DNA of 64,000 nt from Arthrobacter sp. KBS0702 (GTDB taxonomy: Bacteria; Actinomycetota; Actinomycetes; Actinomycetales; Micrococcaceae): the NCBI RefSeq assembly GCF_005937985.2, contig NZ_CP042172.1:186001-250000 (forward strand). Direction: 5' to 3'. The translations under genes were made by a program, and so were the position numbers. This document shows positions 1-8,113 of this stretch, piece by piece; position 1 is the stretch's first letter; every line of letters begins with the position of its first letter. A model generated the notes under the pieces. The model worked only from the letters and a program-made list of their open reading frames with translations, was not told where the DNA came from and searched no databases.

Positions 1-1224
1 CTCCTGGCCGACGGTGTCAGTTCCAGTGGTGCCGGTTCACCCGGTGTCAGTTCCAAGCTGCGCCTTGGGTTCGTCAGCCGCAGCGACTCCACGCTCCGCG
101 GCCACTACCCGCTCGAGCCGGACACGATTGCGGCCACCATCGCAGCAGCCAGCGGCGAGGCGACGGACGGCGTGGTGATCGTGCCCGCGTTCCCCGACGC
201 GGGGCGCGTGACGATCGGCGGCGTGCACTTCATGCGCGGCACCGGCACGAACGAAGGCCGGCTTACCCCCGTGGCGGACACGGAGTTCGCCAGGGACGCG
301 AGCTTCGGCTTCGCGAACTCCGAACTGGCCAAGTATGTCGAAGAGAAGTCCGGGGGCCGCTTCCCTGCGAAGTCGGTGATCGTACTGACCCTCGACGTCA
401 TCCGCGCCGCCGGTCCGGACGGTGACCCCGAGGTTTCGGCCAAGGCGATCGCCGACGCCATCGACGCGGCCACGCACTCCACCCCGATCGTCGCCGACAT
501 TGTCACCGAAAACGATTTCCGTGCCCTCGCCCTGGGCCTCGAGGAAGCCGAGCGCCGCGGCAAGAAGCTGCTCTACCGTGTGGGGCCGCCCTTCGTGCGC
601 GGCCGCATCGGCCAGGACATCCGTCCCGAGCTCAGCGGCGAGGAGGCCTACGCGGGCAACACCCCCTCAGACGCCGGCGGCCTGATCGTCGTCGGTTCGC
701 ACGTGGGCGTGACCACCCGCCAGCTCAAGGCACTCGTCGAGCAGCATGGCGCCGCCCGCATCGTCGAAATCGACGTGGAGAAGCTCCTGGGCGGCTCGTC
801 CGAGGACTACCTGGACGGCATCGTCCGCACCGTCGTGGAGTCCCTGCACAGCGCCGACGTCATCCTGCACACCAGCCGGCTGCTCATCAAAACGGACGAC
901 GCCGCGGAGAGCCTGCGGATTGCCCGCACGGTGTCCGCCGCCGTCGTCGCCGTGGTGAACCGAACCCTCAAGACCTACCCGCCGCGCTTTGTCATCGCCA
1001 AGGGCGGCATCACCTCCTCGGACGTGGCCGCCCTGGGCCTGGAAATCCGCCACGCGATCGTCCGCGGCCCCATGCTGCCGGGCATCGTCAGCCTGTGGGA
1101 GCCGGTGGACGGTCCGGCCAAGGGCATCCCCTACGTCGTCTTCGCCGGAAACGTGGGCGACGACGAATCCCTCGCCCAGGTCACCCGCAAGCTCAGCAAC
1201 ACCTTCTCCCCAGCTGCCCCTTAA
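1..1224 (+). CDS. Four-carbon acid sugar kinase (DUF1537/OtnK-like), 5' end outside the window
   Basis: ATP-dependent kinase of the DUF1537 family, which phosphorylates 3-oxo-tetronate-type intermediates in acid sugar breakdown. The open frame runs from the window edge, so 407 residues are visible and the true start is missing. The N-terminal domain keeps SRSDSTLRGHYP (about residues 26-37), the substrate-site signature; the C-terminal nucleotide domain keeps AKGGITSSD and ends with FAGNVGDDES, both typical of the family. A Gly/Ser-rich stretch encoded by an imperfect 30-bp repeat precedes the first motif. The next gene, a dehydrogenase of the LtnD type, starts 29 nt downstream, followed by a GntP permease and an aldolase, as in threonate/erythronate operons. 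Which sugar acid is used cannot be read from sequence alone. Confidence 0.9.
   Translation, partial: LLADGVSSSGAGSPGVSSKLRLGFVSRSDSTLRGHYPLEPDTIAATIAAASGEATDGVVIVPAFPDAGRVTIGGVHFMRGTGTNEGRLTPVADTEFARDASFGFANSELAKYVEEKSGGRFPAKSVIVLTLDVIRAAGPDGDPEVSAKAIADAIDAATHSTPIVADIVTENDFRALALGLEEAERRGKKLLYRVGPPFVRGRIGQDIRPELSGEEAYAGNTPSDAGGLIVVGSHVGVTTRQLKALVEQHGAARIVEIDVEKLLGGSSEDYLDGIVRTVVESLHSADVILHTSRLLIKTDDAAESLRIARTVSAAVVAVVNRTLKTYPPRFVIAKGGITSSDVAALGLEIRHAIVRGPMLPGIVSLWEPVDGPAKGIPYVVFAGNVGDDESLAQVTRKLSNTFSPAAP
13..54 (+). repeat. Imperfect 30-bp direct repeat inside the kinase gene
   Basis: The 12-mer GGTGTCAGTTCC occurs at 13-24 and again at 43-54, in the same reading frame, so it encodes GVSS twice within a Gly/Ser/Ala linker. 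It looks like a small in-frame duplication in a surface loop ahead of the conserved SRSDST motif. Confidence 0.6.
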
Positions 1225-1253
1225 CCCAACAACACCCTTTCAACGGAGAAACC

Positions 1254-2147
1254 ATGAACTACCAAGTCACCGTCCTCGGTCTGGGCGCCATGGGACTGCC
1301 CATGGCCACCCGCCTGGCCTCCCAGCTGACCGTCCACGGCTTCGACATCGCCGAGCCGCGCCTGCGCCTCGCCGAAGACGCCGGGGTCCGGACCTTCGCC
1401 TCCGCCCGTGCGGCAGCGGAGGGGGCCGACGCGCTGCTCCTGGCGGTGCGCAACGGCGAGCAGCTCGACGACGTCCTCTTCGGCGACAACGGGGTCGCCC
1501 CGGTGCTCAAGCCTGGCGCCGTCGTCATCCTCGGCAGCACCGTCGGCACCGACGCCATCCCCGCCACCGTTGCCCGGCTCGCCGAATACGGCGTCTCCCT
1601 CGTTGACGCGCCCCTCTCGGGCGGACCCCAGCGTGCCGGCGAAGGCGATCTGCTGATCGTCGTCGGTGCCGAGCCGCAGGCGCTGGAAGCGGCCCGGCCC
1701 GTTCTGGAACTGCTCGCCTCCACCCTGACCATCGTGGGGGACAAACCCGGTGACGGCCAGGCGCTCAAGACCGTCAACCAGCTGCTCTGCGGGATCCACA
1801 TCGCCGCCGCGGCCGAGGCGATGGCGCTCGCGGACGCCCTCGGCCTGGACCAGGCCAAGACGCTGGCGGCCCTGGAAGCCGGCGCCGCCGGGTCCTTTAT
1901 GCTTTCGAACCGCGGTCCCCGCATCCTTCAGGCCTACGCGGAAAGCGGCGCTGAAGTCCTCAGCCGCCTTGACATCTTCGTCAAGGACATGGGAATCGTC
2001 GGCAAGGCGACGCGGGCGGCCGGACTCGCCGCGCCGGTGGCCGCCGCCGCCGAACAGCTGTACCTGCTGGGCCAGGCCCAGGGGCTCGCTGCCGCCGATG
2101 ACTCCGCGGTCATCAAGGTTGTCGCCCCCACCAGGCGCACCGCCTAA
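1254..2147 (+). CDS. NAD(P)-dependent L-threonate/3-hydroxyisobutyrate-type dehydrogenase
   Basis: Predicted 297-residue beta-hydroxyacid dehydrogenase that would oxidise a sugar acid such as threonate to its 3-oxo form, supplying the substrate of the upstream kinase. The Rossmann signature GLGAMGLPMA lies at residues 9-18, the substrate motif DAPLSGG at 118-124 and the catalytic-lysine segment GQALKTVNQ around K172; length fits the HIBADH/LtnD family (about 295). The ATG at 1254 is preceded by GGAG at 1245-1248, 5 nt away, and gives the expected N-terminus; the long frame upstream only overlaps the kinase. It sits 29 nt after the kinase stop, so the two are probably co-transcribed. Exact substrate is inferred from context. 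Confidence 0.88.
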   Translation: MNYQVTVLGLGAMGLPMATRLASQLTVHGFDIAEPRLRLAEDAGVRTFASARAAAEGADALLLAVRNGEQLDDVLFGDNGVAPVLKPGAVVILGSTVGTDAIPATVARLAEYGVSLVDAPLSGGPQRAGEGDLLIVVGAEPQALEAARPVLELLASTLTIVGDKPGDGQALKTVNQLLCGIHIAAAAEAMALADALGLDQAKTLAALEAGAAGSFMLSNRGPRILQAYAESGAEVLSRLDIFVKDMGIVGKATRAAGLAAPVAAAAEQLYLLGQAQGLAAADDSAVIKVVAPTRRTA

Positions 2148-2264
2148 TCCACCGATCCGCCCGGACCCCCGGGTTCCCCCAACCCGACGACGCCGGCGGC
2201 GTCCGCCGTCGTCGGCCACAACACCCGCTCACTGGCTAGAGTGACGTCAAAGGAGACACTCCGC

Positions 2265-3731
2265 ATGAATCCCCTGCTCAATTCCCTGATGGTGCGCGCG
2301 GCCGACGCGCCCGTCATCAAGCCGGCCGTGGAGCTGGGAACTCCGCTGCTGCTCACCATCGCGGTCGCCGGCGTCGCCCTGCTGCTGCTGATGATTATCC
2401 GGTTCAAGATCCAGGCCTTCGTGGCCCTGCTGACCGTCAGTGTCCTGGTGGCCGTGGCCGCGCAGATCCCGCTCAAAGACGTCTTCACCGTGGTGGCCAA
2501 CGGCGTGGGAAGCACCATGGGCAAGGTGGCGTTGCTGATCGCCCTCGGCGCGATCCTTGGCCGGATGATCGAGGTCTCCGGCGGCGTGCAGTCGCTGGCC
2601 GACCACTTCACTGCCAGGCTCGGTGCCCGGCGGGTGGCCGTGGCCCTCACCGCCGTCGGCTTCCTCGTCGCGATCCCGGTGTTCTTCGAAGTCGGCATCA
2701 TCGTCCTGGTGCCGATCGTCTACGCCTTCGCCAAGATCGCCAACGTCCATCCGGTGAAGTTCGGCCTGCCCATGGCCGGCATCATGCTGGCCATCCACGT
2801 GGCCGTTCCCCCGCACCCCGGGATCGTTGCCGGCGCCGGCGTGCTCGGGGCCGACATCGGACTGATCGCGCTGATCTCGCTGGTGATCTGTGTGCCGCTC
2901 GGCTTCCTGTCCTACTTTGTGGCATCCATCATGAACCGCAAGGACTACGAGCTCCTGCCCTCCGTCAAGGCCCAGGTGGATGAGTTCGGCTCCGCTTCCC
3001 TGGTGCGGGTCGGCCACGATGGCCCGGGCAGCAAAGCCCTGGCCGCGCCCCGGCCCGGGCTCATCATCTTCCTCATCGCCACCCCGATCGCGCTGATCCT
3101 GCTCGGCACCGTGGGCACCCTCGTGATCGACAAGAACAGCTTCTGGTACGGCGTCGCCTCCTTCGTTGGCACACCCGTGTTCGCCCTCCTCGTGGCCGTT
3201 GCGCTTTGCTTCTTCCTCCTGGCTGTCCGCCGCCAGTGGTCGCTGACGGAAACCGGCGAAATCTTTGAAGGAGCCTTGCCCCCGATCGCTTCCATCCTGA
3301 TGGTGGTCGCAGCCGGCGGCGTCTTTGGCAGCGTCCTGCAGGTGAGCGGAATCGGCAAGGCACTTTCCGAATCCCTCGACACCCTCGGTGTGCCGCTGCT
3401 GCTGCTGGGCTTCATCATCTCCCTGGCCCTCCGCGCCGCCCAGGGCTCGGCCACGGTCGCGATCGTCACCACGGCCGGCCTGCTTTCCTCCGCCCTGGCG
3501 GGCGGCGGCTACACTCCGGCCCAGATTGCCGTGATCGTCATCGCCATCGGCTTTGGCTCCCTCGGCCTCTCCCACGTGACCGACGCCGGCTTCTGGGTGG
3601 TCGTCCGGTACTACGGGCTGAGCGTGGCTGACGGCCTCAAGACCTGGACCGTGCTCACCACAGTGCTGGGTCTGGCAGGTTTCGCCCTGACGTTCGTGGC
3701 CTGGATCCTGGTGGGAGGCCTGAGCGCCTGA
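2265..3731 (+). CDS. GntP-family gluconate/sugar-acid:H+ symporter
   Basis: Integral membrane permease of 488 residues, the usual GntP length, expected to import the acid sugar used by this operon by proton symport. The sequence is almost wholly hydrophobic with about 12 membrane segments; the AVPPHPGIVAGAG loop is a GntP-family hallmark, and the C-terminal half carries RAAQGSATVA and SHVTDAGFW, also conserved. ATG 2265 was chosen over the in-frame GTG at 2241 because AGGAG (2251-2255) sits 9 nt before it. The stop shares one base with the next ATG (TGATG), indicating translational coupling to the aldolase. E. coli ygbN, in a threonate/erythronate-type cluster, is a member of the same family. 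Confidence 0.9.
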   Translation: MNPLLNSLMVRAADAPVIKPAVELGTPLLLTIAVAGVALLLLMIIRFKIQAFVALLTVSVLVAVAAQIPLKDVFTVVANGVGSTMGKVALLIALGAILGRMIEVSGGVQSLADHFTARLGARRVAVALTAVGFLVAIPVFFEVGIIVLVPIVYAFAKIANVHPVKFGLPMAGIMLAIHVAVPPHPGIVAGAGVLGADIGLIALISLVICVPLGFLSYFVASIMNRKDYELLPSVKAQVDEFGSASLVRVGHDGPGSKALAAPRPGLIIFLIATPIALILLGTVGTLVIDKNSFWYGVASFVGTPVFALLVAVALCFFLLAVRRQWSLTETGEIFEGALPPIASILMVVAAGGVFGSVLQVSGIGKALSESLDTLGVPLLLLGFIISLALRAAQGSATVAIVTTAGLLSSALAGGGYTPAQIAVIVIAIGFGSLGLSHVTDAGFWVVVRYYGLSVADGLKTWTVLTTVLGLAGFALTFVAWILVGGLSA

Positions 3732-4609
3732 TGCGTGTCCGTCTCGACTCCTTGGTCAGCGCAGCCCTGAAGCGGGGATCAGCCGTACCGGCCTTCACCT
3801 GCTACGACTTCACGACGGCGCTCGCCGTCGTGGCTGCGGCGGAGGACGCCGGCCTCGGCGCCATCCTGCTGGTCTCGCCGAGCACTGCTGCCACGCCGGC
3901 CGGGCTGCGGCTGATCGCCGCGTTGCGCGGCCTCGCCGACGTCGCCGGCGTTCCGGTGGCCGTCCAGCTGGACCACGCCTCCGATCTCCGGGTGATTGCC
4001 GACGCCGCGGCCGCAGGGGCGGACTCCGTCCTGGTGGATGGGTCGTCGCTGGATTACGAGGACAACATCGCCCTGGTCCGGGCGGCGCGCGCAGCCCTGG
4101 ACGGCGCCGGCTTCGCCGGGGAGATCGTGATCGAGGCCGAGCTCGGCGGACTCGCCGGCGACGAGGACCGCGCCTTCGGAGCCGACGCCGCGGGCAATGC
4201 CCCGGCGCCCGGCACGGCGGGGCTCACCGACTCCGCGCAGGTGGAGGACTTTGTGGCCCGCACCGGCGCCCAGTTGCTGGCCGTCGCGGTGGGCAACGTC
4301 CACGGCAAATACCAGGGCGATCCTGAACTGCGCTGGGACGTGCTGCAGGACATCGCGGTGCGGACCCGCATTCCCCTCGTGCTGCACGGCGCCTCAGGCA
4401 TCCCCGCGGCGGAACTCGTCAAGGCGGCCAGCATGAACGTGGGGAAGGTCAACTTCAACACGGAGCTGCGGACCGGCGTCCTGGAGACCCTCGAAACCCA
4501 CACCGCAGCCCACCGGCGGGACGGCGAGAACCTTCAAGGACTGCTCTCCGAATGGGGCGCCGCGGCCGGGACCTTCGCAGCAACGGCACTGGCCACCCTC
4601 TCACGCTGA
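3731..4609 (+). CDS. Class II fructose-bisphosphate aldolase family protein
   Basis: 292-residue zinc-dependent class II aldolase resembling GatY/KbaY/FbaA. Residues for zinc and catalysis are visible: D81-H82 in QLDHAS, E137 in EAELGG, H191 in GNVHGKY and H219 in VLHGASG; the phosphate-binding KVNFNTELR follows at about 239-247. In this operon it would cleave or release DHAP from the phosphorylated acid-sugar intermediate, replacing the OtnC-type decarboxylase found in many DUF1537 clusters; this role is inferred. The VDGS motif (102-105) replaces the more common FDGS. Translation is coupled to the permease through a 1-base overlap, and a strong hairpin follows the stop codon directly. Confidence 0.88.
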   Translation: MRVRLDSLVSAALKRGSAVPAFTCYDFTTALAVVAAAEDAGLGAILLVSPSTAATPAGLRLIAALRGLADVAGVPVAVQLDHASDLRVIADAAAAGADSVLVDGSSLDYEDNIALVRAARAALDGAGFAGEIVIEAELGGLAGDEDRAFGADAAGNAPAPGTAGLTDSAQVEDFVARTGAQLLAVAVGNVHGKYQGDPELRWDVLQDIAVRTRIPLVLHGASGIPAAELVKAASMNVGKVNFNTELRTGVLETLETHTAAHRRDGENLQGLLSEWGAAAGTFAATALATLSR

Positions 4610-4610
4610 C

Positions 4611-4636
4611 CCGCCGGCGGCTCTGGCCGCCGGCGG
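4611..4636 (+). terminator. Hairpin after the acid-sugar operon
   Basis: Perfect 11-bp GC stem (CCGCCGGCGGC, TCTG loop, then its complement) two bases after the aldolase stop. No U-tract follows, as is common for actinobacterial terminators. Confidence 0.65.
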
Positions 4637-4699
4637 CGCCAGGGCCGACAATGGAGGCAAGACGGAGGGTTTGACGCTCACAAGCTCGAAGGGGGCGCG

Positions 4700-6064
4700 T
4701 TGGCAGATTCCGCACGCGGCCCACGGGCTCCACGGCAGCAGCCGGCGGACGGCGCGGCATTTGCTGTGCCGGAGCGTGACCTGGTCATCGACCTGACCCG
4801 GTTCTTCTGCCTCGCGCTGGTGGTCATCGGGCACACGATGATGGTGAGCCCGGTCCTGCACCCGGACGGCACCGTGAGTTCCGAAAACACCCTCGGCGAC
4901 CAACGCTGGTTCGAGCCCGTGGTCTGGGTCCTGCAGGTGATGCCGCTGTTCTTCGTGGCAGGCGGCATCACCGGCCTGCATTCCTGGCGCCGGCTGCGGG
5001 GACAGGGCGGGAACGCCTTCGAGTTCGTCCAGGGCCGGCTGCTGCGGCTGATCCGGCCGGCCGCGGTCCTGCTGGCCGTGATGTTCACCGGCCTTTGGGC
5101 CGCGCGGCTCAGCGGCGTGGACCCCCAGGTGATCCAGCTGCTGGCCAGCGGCGCGGGCATGCCGCTGTGGTTCCTGGCAGCGTATCTGGCTGCGCAGCTG
5201 AACCTGCCATGGCTGGCCGCGCTCCACGTCCGCGCCCCCTGGCTGACCCTCACCGTCCTCGTCTCGCTCGTCGTGGCCGTGGACTGCCTCCGCGGGGCGC
5301 TGCCCCAGCTGGCCTACGCCAACATGGTGTTCCTGTGGTGCGCCGTGCAGCAGCTGGGCTTTCTCGTCGCCGACGGGAAGCTCCGGGGCCTCGGCCCCTC
5401 CGGGTTGCTCGGCATGATGGCGGCAAGCAACCTGGTGCTCGGCCTGCTGGTGGTGCTGCGCCTGTACTCGGGAAACATGCTCGTCAACCTCAACCCGCCC
5501 AATCTCACCCTGTTCCTCCTGGCGGTCTCCCAGGCCTCGGCGCTCCAGCTGTTCCGGCCCCTGCTGGCCCGGCTGGCGGCACTCGGCGGAGTCCGCAGTC
5601 TCCTGGCTCGTGCGGGCAGGCGTTCCATGACCGTCTACCTGTGGCACCTGCCCCTGCTCGCCGCCATGTCCGGACTGCTGCTGCTCACCGACCTGCCCCA
5701 GCCGGCCGGGGGGACCGCAGCCTGGTGGTGGACCCGGCCGCTGGTGCTGCTGGGCGTCATCGTCCTGCTGCTGCCGGTGCTGGCCCTGTTCGGTCGGCTG
5801 GAGGAACGGCCGACGGCGCCGGGCCACCCGCGTGCCCGGCCGGCCGCCGCCGTGGTGACGGCCGCCGGCGTCGTTTTCATCCCGGTCGCCGACGCGGCCC
5901 TCAACGGGCTCACGGTGGGGCTCCTTGGCGGCGGGGCGGCGTGCTTCGCGCTCGCCGTGCTGTTGCTGGGCCGCGTTCCGGCCCACAACACCGACGGAGG
6001 CGGATCCGGCGGAGCCGGACTGCCATTGCCACGCCCGCCATTAAGTGCCAATGTCGAACCATGA
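4700..6064 (+). CDS. Membrane acyltransferase (Acyltransferase_3 family)
   Basis: 454-residue multipass membrane protein of the acyltransferase-3 type, which transfers acyl groups to surface sugars or lipids; the acceptor is unknown. The N-terminus carries the family pattern: RDLVIDLTRFFCLALVVIGH (family R-x-x-D-x-x-R and a membrane His near residues 26-45), then about ten hydrophobic segments and a YLWHLPLL motif near residue 314. The start is TTG 4700 with AGGGGG 4-5 nt before it. The C-terminal tail is Gly/Pro-rich. Its stop codon overlaps the next ATG (ATGA), so the small GNAT protein is translationally coupled to it. Confidence 0.8.
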   Translation: MADSARGPRAPRQQPADGAAFAVPERDLVIDLTRFFCLALVVIGHTMMVSPVLHPDGTVSSENTLGDQRWFEPVVWVLQVMPLFFVAGGITGLHSWRRLRGQGGNAFEFVQGRLLRLIRPAAVLLAVMFTGLWAARLSGVDPQVIQLLASGAGMPLWFLAAYLAAQLNLPWLAALHVRAPWLTLTVLVSLVVAVDCLRGALPQLAYANMVFLWCAVQQLGFLVADGKLRGLGPSGLLGMMAASNLVLGLLVVLRLYSGNMLVNLNPPNLTLFLLAVSQASALQLFRPLLARLAALGGVRSLLARAGRRSMTVYLWHLPLLAAMSGLLLLTDLPQPAGGTAAWWWTRPLVLLGVIVLLLPVLALFGRLEERPTAPGHPRARPAAAVVTAAGVVFIPVADAALNGLTVGLLGGGAACFALAVLLLGRVPAHNTDGGGSGGAGLPLPRPPLSANVEP

Positions 6065-6405
6065 CGGAGAACTCGGTAGGCACTGAAGACACGTTCGCTC
6101 CGGACGTCTCCACCACCCGCAATGATGCCCTGCACCGCTATGAACTGCATGTCGGCGGCAAGCTCGCGGTCCAGGCGCGCTACATCGACCGGCCCGGGCA
6201 TGTGGACTTCATCCACACCGAAACGGCCGAAGAGTTCGCGGGCCAGGGGCTCGCCGGGGTGCTCGCACACTTCGCCCTGGACGACGTTGTTGCGTCGGGG
6301 AAGCGGATCATTCCGCACTGCCCGTACATCTACCGCTATCTGCGCAAACACGACGCCTACAATCAGTGCATCGACTGGCCGGAACAGGAACCTGCCGGGG
6401 CCTGA
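6061..6405 (+). CDS. Small GNAT family N-acetyltransferase (NATD1/YjdJ type)
   Basis: 114-residue protein of the minimal GNAT class. The core reads HVDFIHTETAEEFAGQGLAG, the acetyl-CoA loop of this family, followed by the conserved PHCPYIYRYLRKH near the C-terminus. Members are short stand-alone N-acetyltransferases of mostly unknown substrate. There is no good ribosome-binding site of its own; the ATG overlaps the preceding stop by four bases (ATGA), so expression is probably coupled to the acyltransferase gene. A much longer frame reading through the acyltransferase gene was rejected as the N-terminus because it is unlike any GNAT. Confidence 0.85.
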   Translation: MTENSVGTEDTFAPDVSTTRNDALHRYELHVGGKLAVQARYIDRPGHVDFIHTETAEEFAGQGLAGVLAHFALDDVVASGKRIIPHCPYIYRYLRKHDAYNQCIDWPEQEPAGA

Positions 6406-6442
6406 CCGCTTGTGGCCCGCGCAACAACCTCGTATGGTTTAG

Positions 6443-6466
6443 CTTGAGTTATGCAGTTGGCTCAAG
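6443..6466. promoter_or_regulatory. CTTGAG...CTCAAG inverted repeat (HAIR-like) before the STAS-like gene
   Basis: CTTGAG at 6443-6448 is mirrored by CTCAAG at 6461-6466, just downstream of a possible -10 TATGGT (6433-6438), so the repeat would overlap the transcription start. The arms match the HspR HAIR element (CTTGAGT-N7-ACTCAAG), but the spacing is 10 between heptamers rather than 7, so HspR binding is doubtful. Confidence 0.35.
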
Positions 6467-6487
6467 GACTTGTCATTTGGAGATCCC

Positions 6488-7279
6488 GTGAACCACAAAC
6501 TGCGTGTGCTTGTCCGTGTTGATGCCGATCCCGGACAGGTGACCCTGGAAGTCACCGGCTGCCTGACCCAGGCAAACTATCCCGACCTGCTGCACATGAT
6601 GCGGCGTGCCAGCCGCCTTGCGGCCGGCTCGGACGTCAGCATCGACCTGCACGGCGCCTCCCACCTCGACCCGGAGATCCTGCTTTACCTCCGGCAGCTC
6701 GCGGCGGCCCAGGACCCGGCGACCGGCCAGGACCCGGCCGCGCCCGGTGCCGGGGTCGCGGCCGCCGCCACCGAGGGCTTTCGCGTCACCCTGCAGGAGC
6801 CGGCCGAACTGCCGATCTGCCTCCTCCACGTCGGCTCGGACGGCGAGGTCCTTGCCGACCTGGACGTCGAGATCACCGGCAGCGTCAACGGCCGGGCCGC
6901 CGCCGACGTCGATGCTCTGGACTGCGCGGAAGCCGAACCTGCCGCCGCCGGACCGGACCTGATCGAGGGTCTCGAACTGTCCGACTACTTCGAGGGCACG
7001 ATGGATCCTGCCGCCACCGTGCAGGCCCTCTCCGACGCAGCGCTGGGACAGCTGGCCGACGCCCTGTACCGCCACCTGGACACCCCCAGCCCCTCCTTCG
7101 GGGCGCACACCTGGTACGAGCTCGCCGCCGACGAGCTGCAGCAGCGCTACCAGGCCTCGGATGACCCCGCTCAGCAGAACGCCCCCGGCCTGTCCGGGTA
7201 CGGTCGGGACCCCGCCCCGGACCCCGCCCCGGACAGCCCGGCCGGCGGCGAACTGGCCGCAGGGCCGGCCTTGGCCTGA
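6488..7279 (+). CDS. Protein of unknown function with an N-terminal STAS-like domain
   Basis: 263 residues, not recognised as a named family. The first 90 residues (LRVLVRVDADPGQVTLEVTG..., then SDVSIDLHGASHLDPEILL) have the strand-helix pattern of STAS/anti-anti-sigma domains, but no clear phosphorylatable Ser signature. A Pro/Ala-rich linker and an acidic C-terminal region follow, ending in a low-complexity tail with PDPAPD repeats. GTG 6488 was chosen because GGAGA (6479-6483) lies 4 nt before it; an in-frame TTG at 6470 has only a badly spaced AAGGA. It has its own promoter region with the inverted repeat described above. Function unknown. Confidence 0.65.
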   Translation: MNHKLRVLVRVDADPGQVTLEVTGCLTQANYPDLLHMMRRASRLAAGSDVSIDLHGASHLDPEILLYLRQLAAAQDPATGQDPAAPGAGVAAAATEGFRVTLQEPAELPICLLHVGSDGEVLADLDVEITGSVNGRAAADVDALDCAEAEPAAAGPDLIEGLELSDYFEGTMDPAATVQALSDAALGQLADALYRHLDTPSPSFGAHTWYELAADELQQRYQASDDPAQQNAPGLSGYGRDPAPDPAPDSPAGGELAAGPALA

Positions 7280-7299
7280 CCCCTCCCACGCGGCGCCGC

Positions 7300-7305
7300 T
7301 AGGCT
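7300..7305 (+). promoter_or_regulatory. -10 box TAGGCT for a leaderless transcript
   Basis: TAGGCT ends exactly 6 nt before ATG 7312, placing the likely transcription start on the start codon. No Shine-Dalgarno sequence is present. Confidence 0.6.
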
Positions 7306-7311
7306 GTGGCT

Positions 7312-8100
7312 ATGAACACACCCGCTCACGGACCGTCCGCCACGGCCTCCACTGCCCTGATCACCGGCGCCACCGCAGGGCTCGGCGCCGAATTCGCCCG
7401 CCAGCTCGCGGAGCAGGGGCACAATGTGGTCTTGGTGGCGCGCGACGTGGAACGCCTGCAGGCCCGCGCCCAGGACCTGGAAAACCGCTATGGCGTCCGG
7501 GCTGAGGTGCTGGCTGCCGACCTGGCGGACGACGGCGGCGTGGCCGCCGTCGTCGAGCGCCTGAGTGATCCGGCGCGGCCGGTGGAGATCCTGGTCAACA
7601 ACGCGGGAATGGGGTTGCTGCGTTCCTTCGCGGACAATGACATCGCCGAGGAAAAGCAGCACCTCAGGCTGCACGTCCAGACGGCGATGGAACTGACCCA
7701 CGCCGCGCTGCAGGGGATGCTGCAAAGGCGCTCGGGCCGGGTCATCAACGTGGCGTCCGTGGCGGCGTTCCTGCCGCGCGAAACCTACTCCGCCGCGAAG
7801 GCCTGGCTGCTGAGCTTCAGCCGCTGGGCGAACCTCGCCTACGCCGGGCGCGGAGTGAAGGTGACGGCCGTCTGCCCCGGCTTCACGCACACCGAATTCC
7901 ACGACCGGATGGGCATGGACAAAACGGTGGCCCCGCGGTGGATGTGGCTGCAGGCTGAACAGGTGGTCCGCGAAGGCCTGGCCGACAACGAAAAGGGCAA
8001 GGCCGTCTCCATCCCGAGCAAGCGCTACAAGATTCTCACCGCGGCGACGCGGGTGCTGCCGGCGCGGCTCGTGGCTGGCCCGCCGCGGCGCGCCAAGTAG
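7312..8100 (+). CDS. SDR family oxidoreductase
   Basis: 262-residue short-chain dehydrogenase of the DltE/YqjQ-like classical group. Visible are the NADP-binding TGATAGLGAEFARQ (about residues 17-30), NNAGMG near 99, the catalytic serine in NVASVAAF and YSAAK for Tyr/Lys, then PGFTHTEF. The C-terminus ends in a basic RRAK. Its substrate cannot be predicted. It has a leaderless-type promoter; GTG 7306 is an alternative start two codons upstream. It converges with the FUSC gene, whose stop lies 13 nt beyond. Confidence 0.88.
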   Translation: MNTPAHGPSATASTALITGATAGLGAEFARQLAEQGHNVVLVARDVERLQARAQDLENRYGVRAEVLAADLADDGGVAAVVERLSDPARPVEILVNNAGMGLLRSFADNDIAEEKQHLRLHVQTAMELTHAALQGMLQRRSGRVINVASVAAFLPRETYSAAKAWLLSFSRWANLAYAGRGVKVTAVCPGFTHTEFHDRMGMDKTVAPRWMWLQAEQVVREGLADNEKGKAVSIPSKRYKILTAATRVLPARLVAGPPRRAK

Positions 8101-8113
8101 GGGCAACGGCCGG

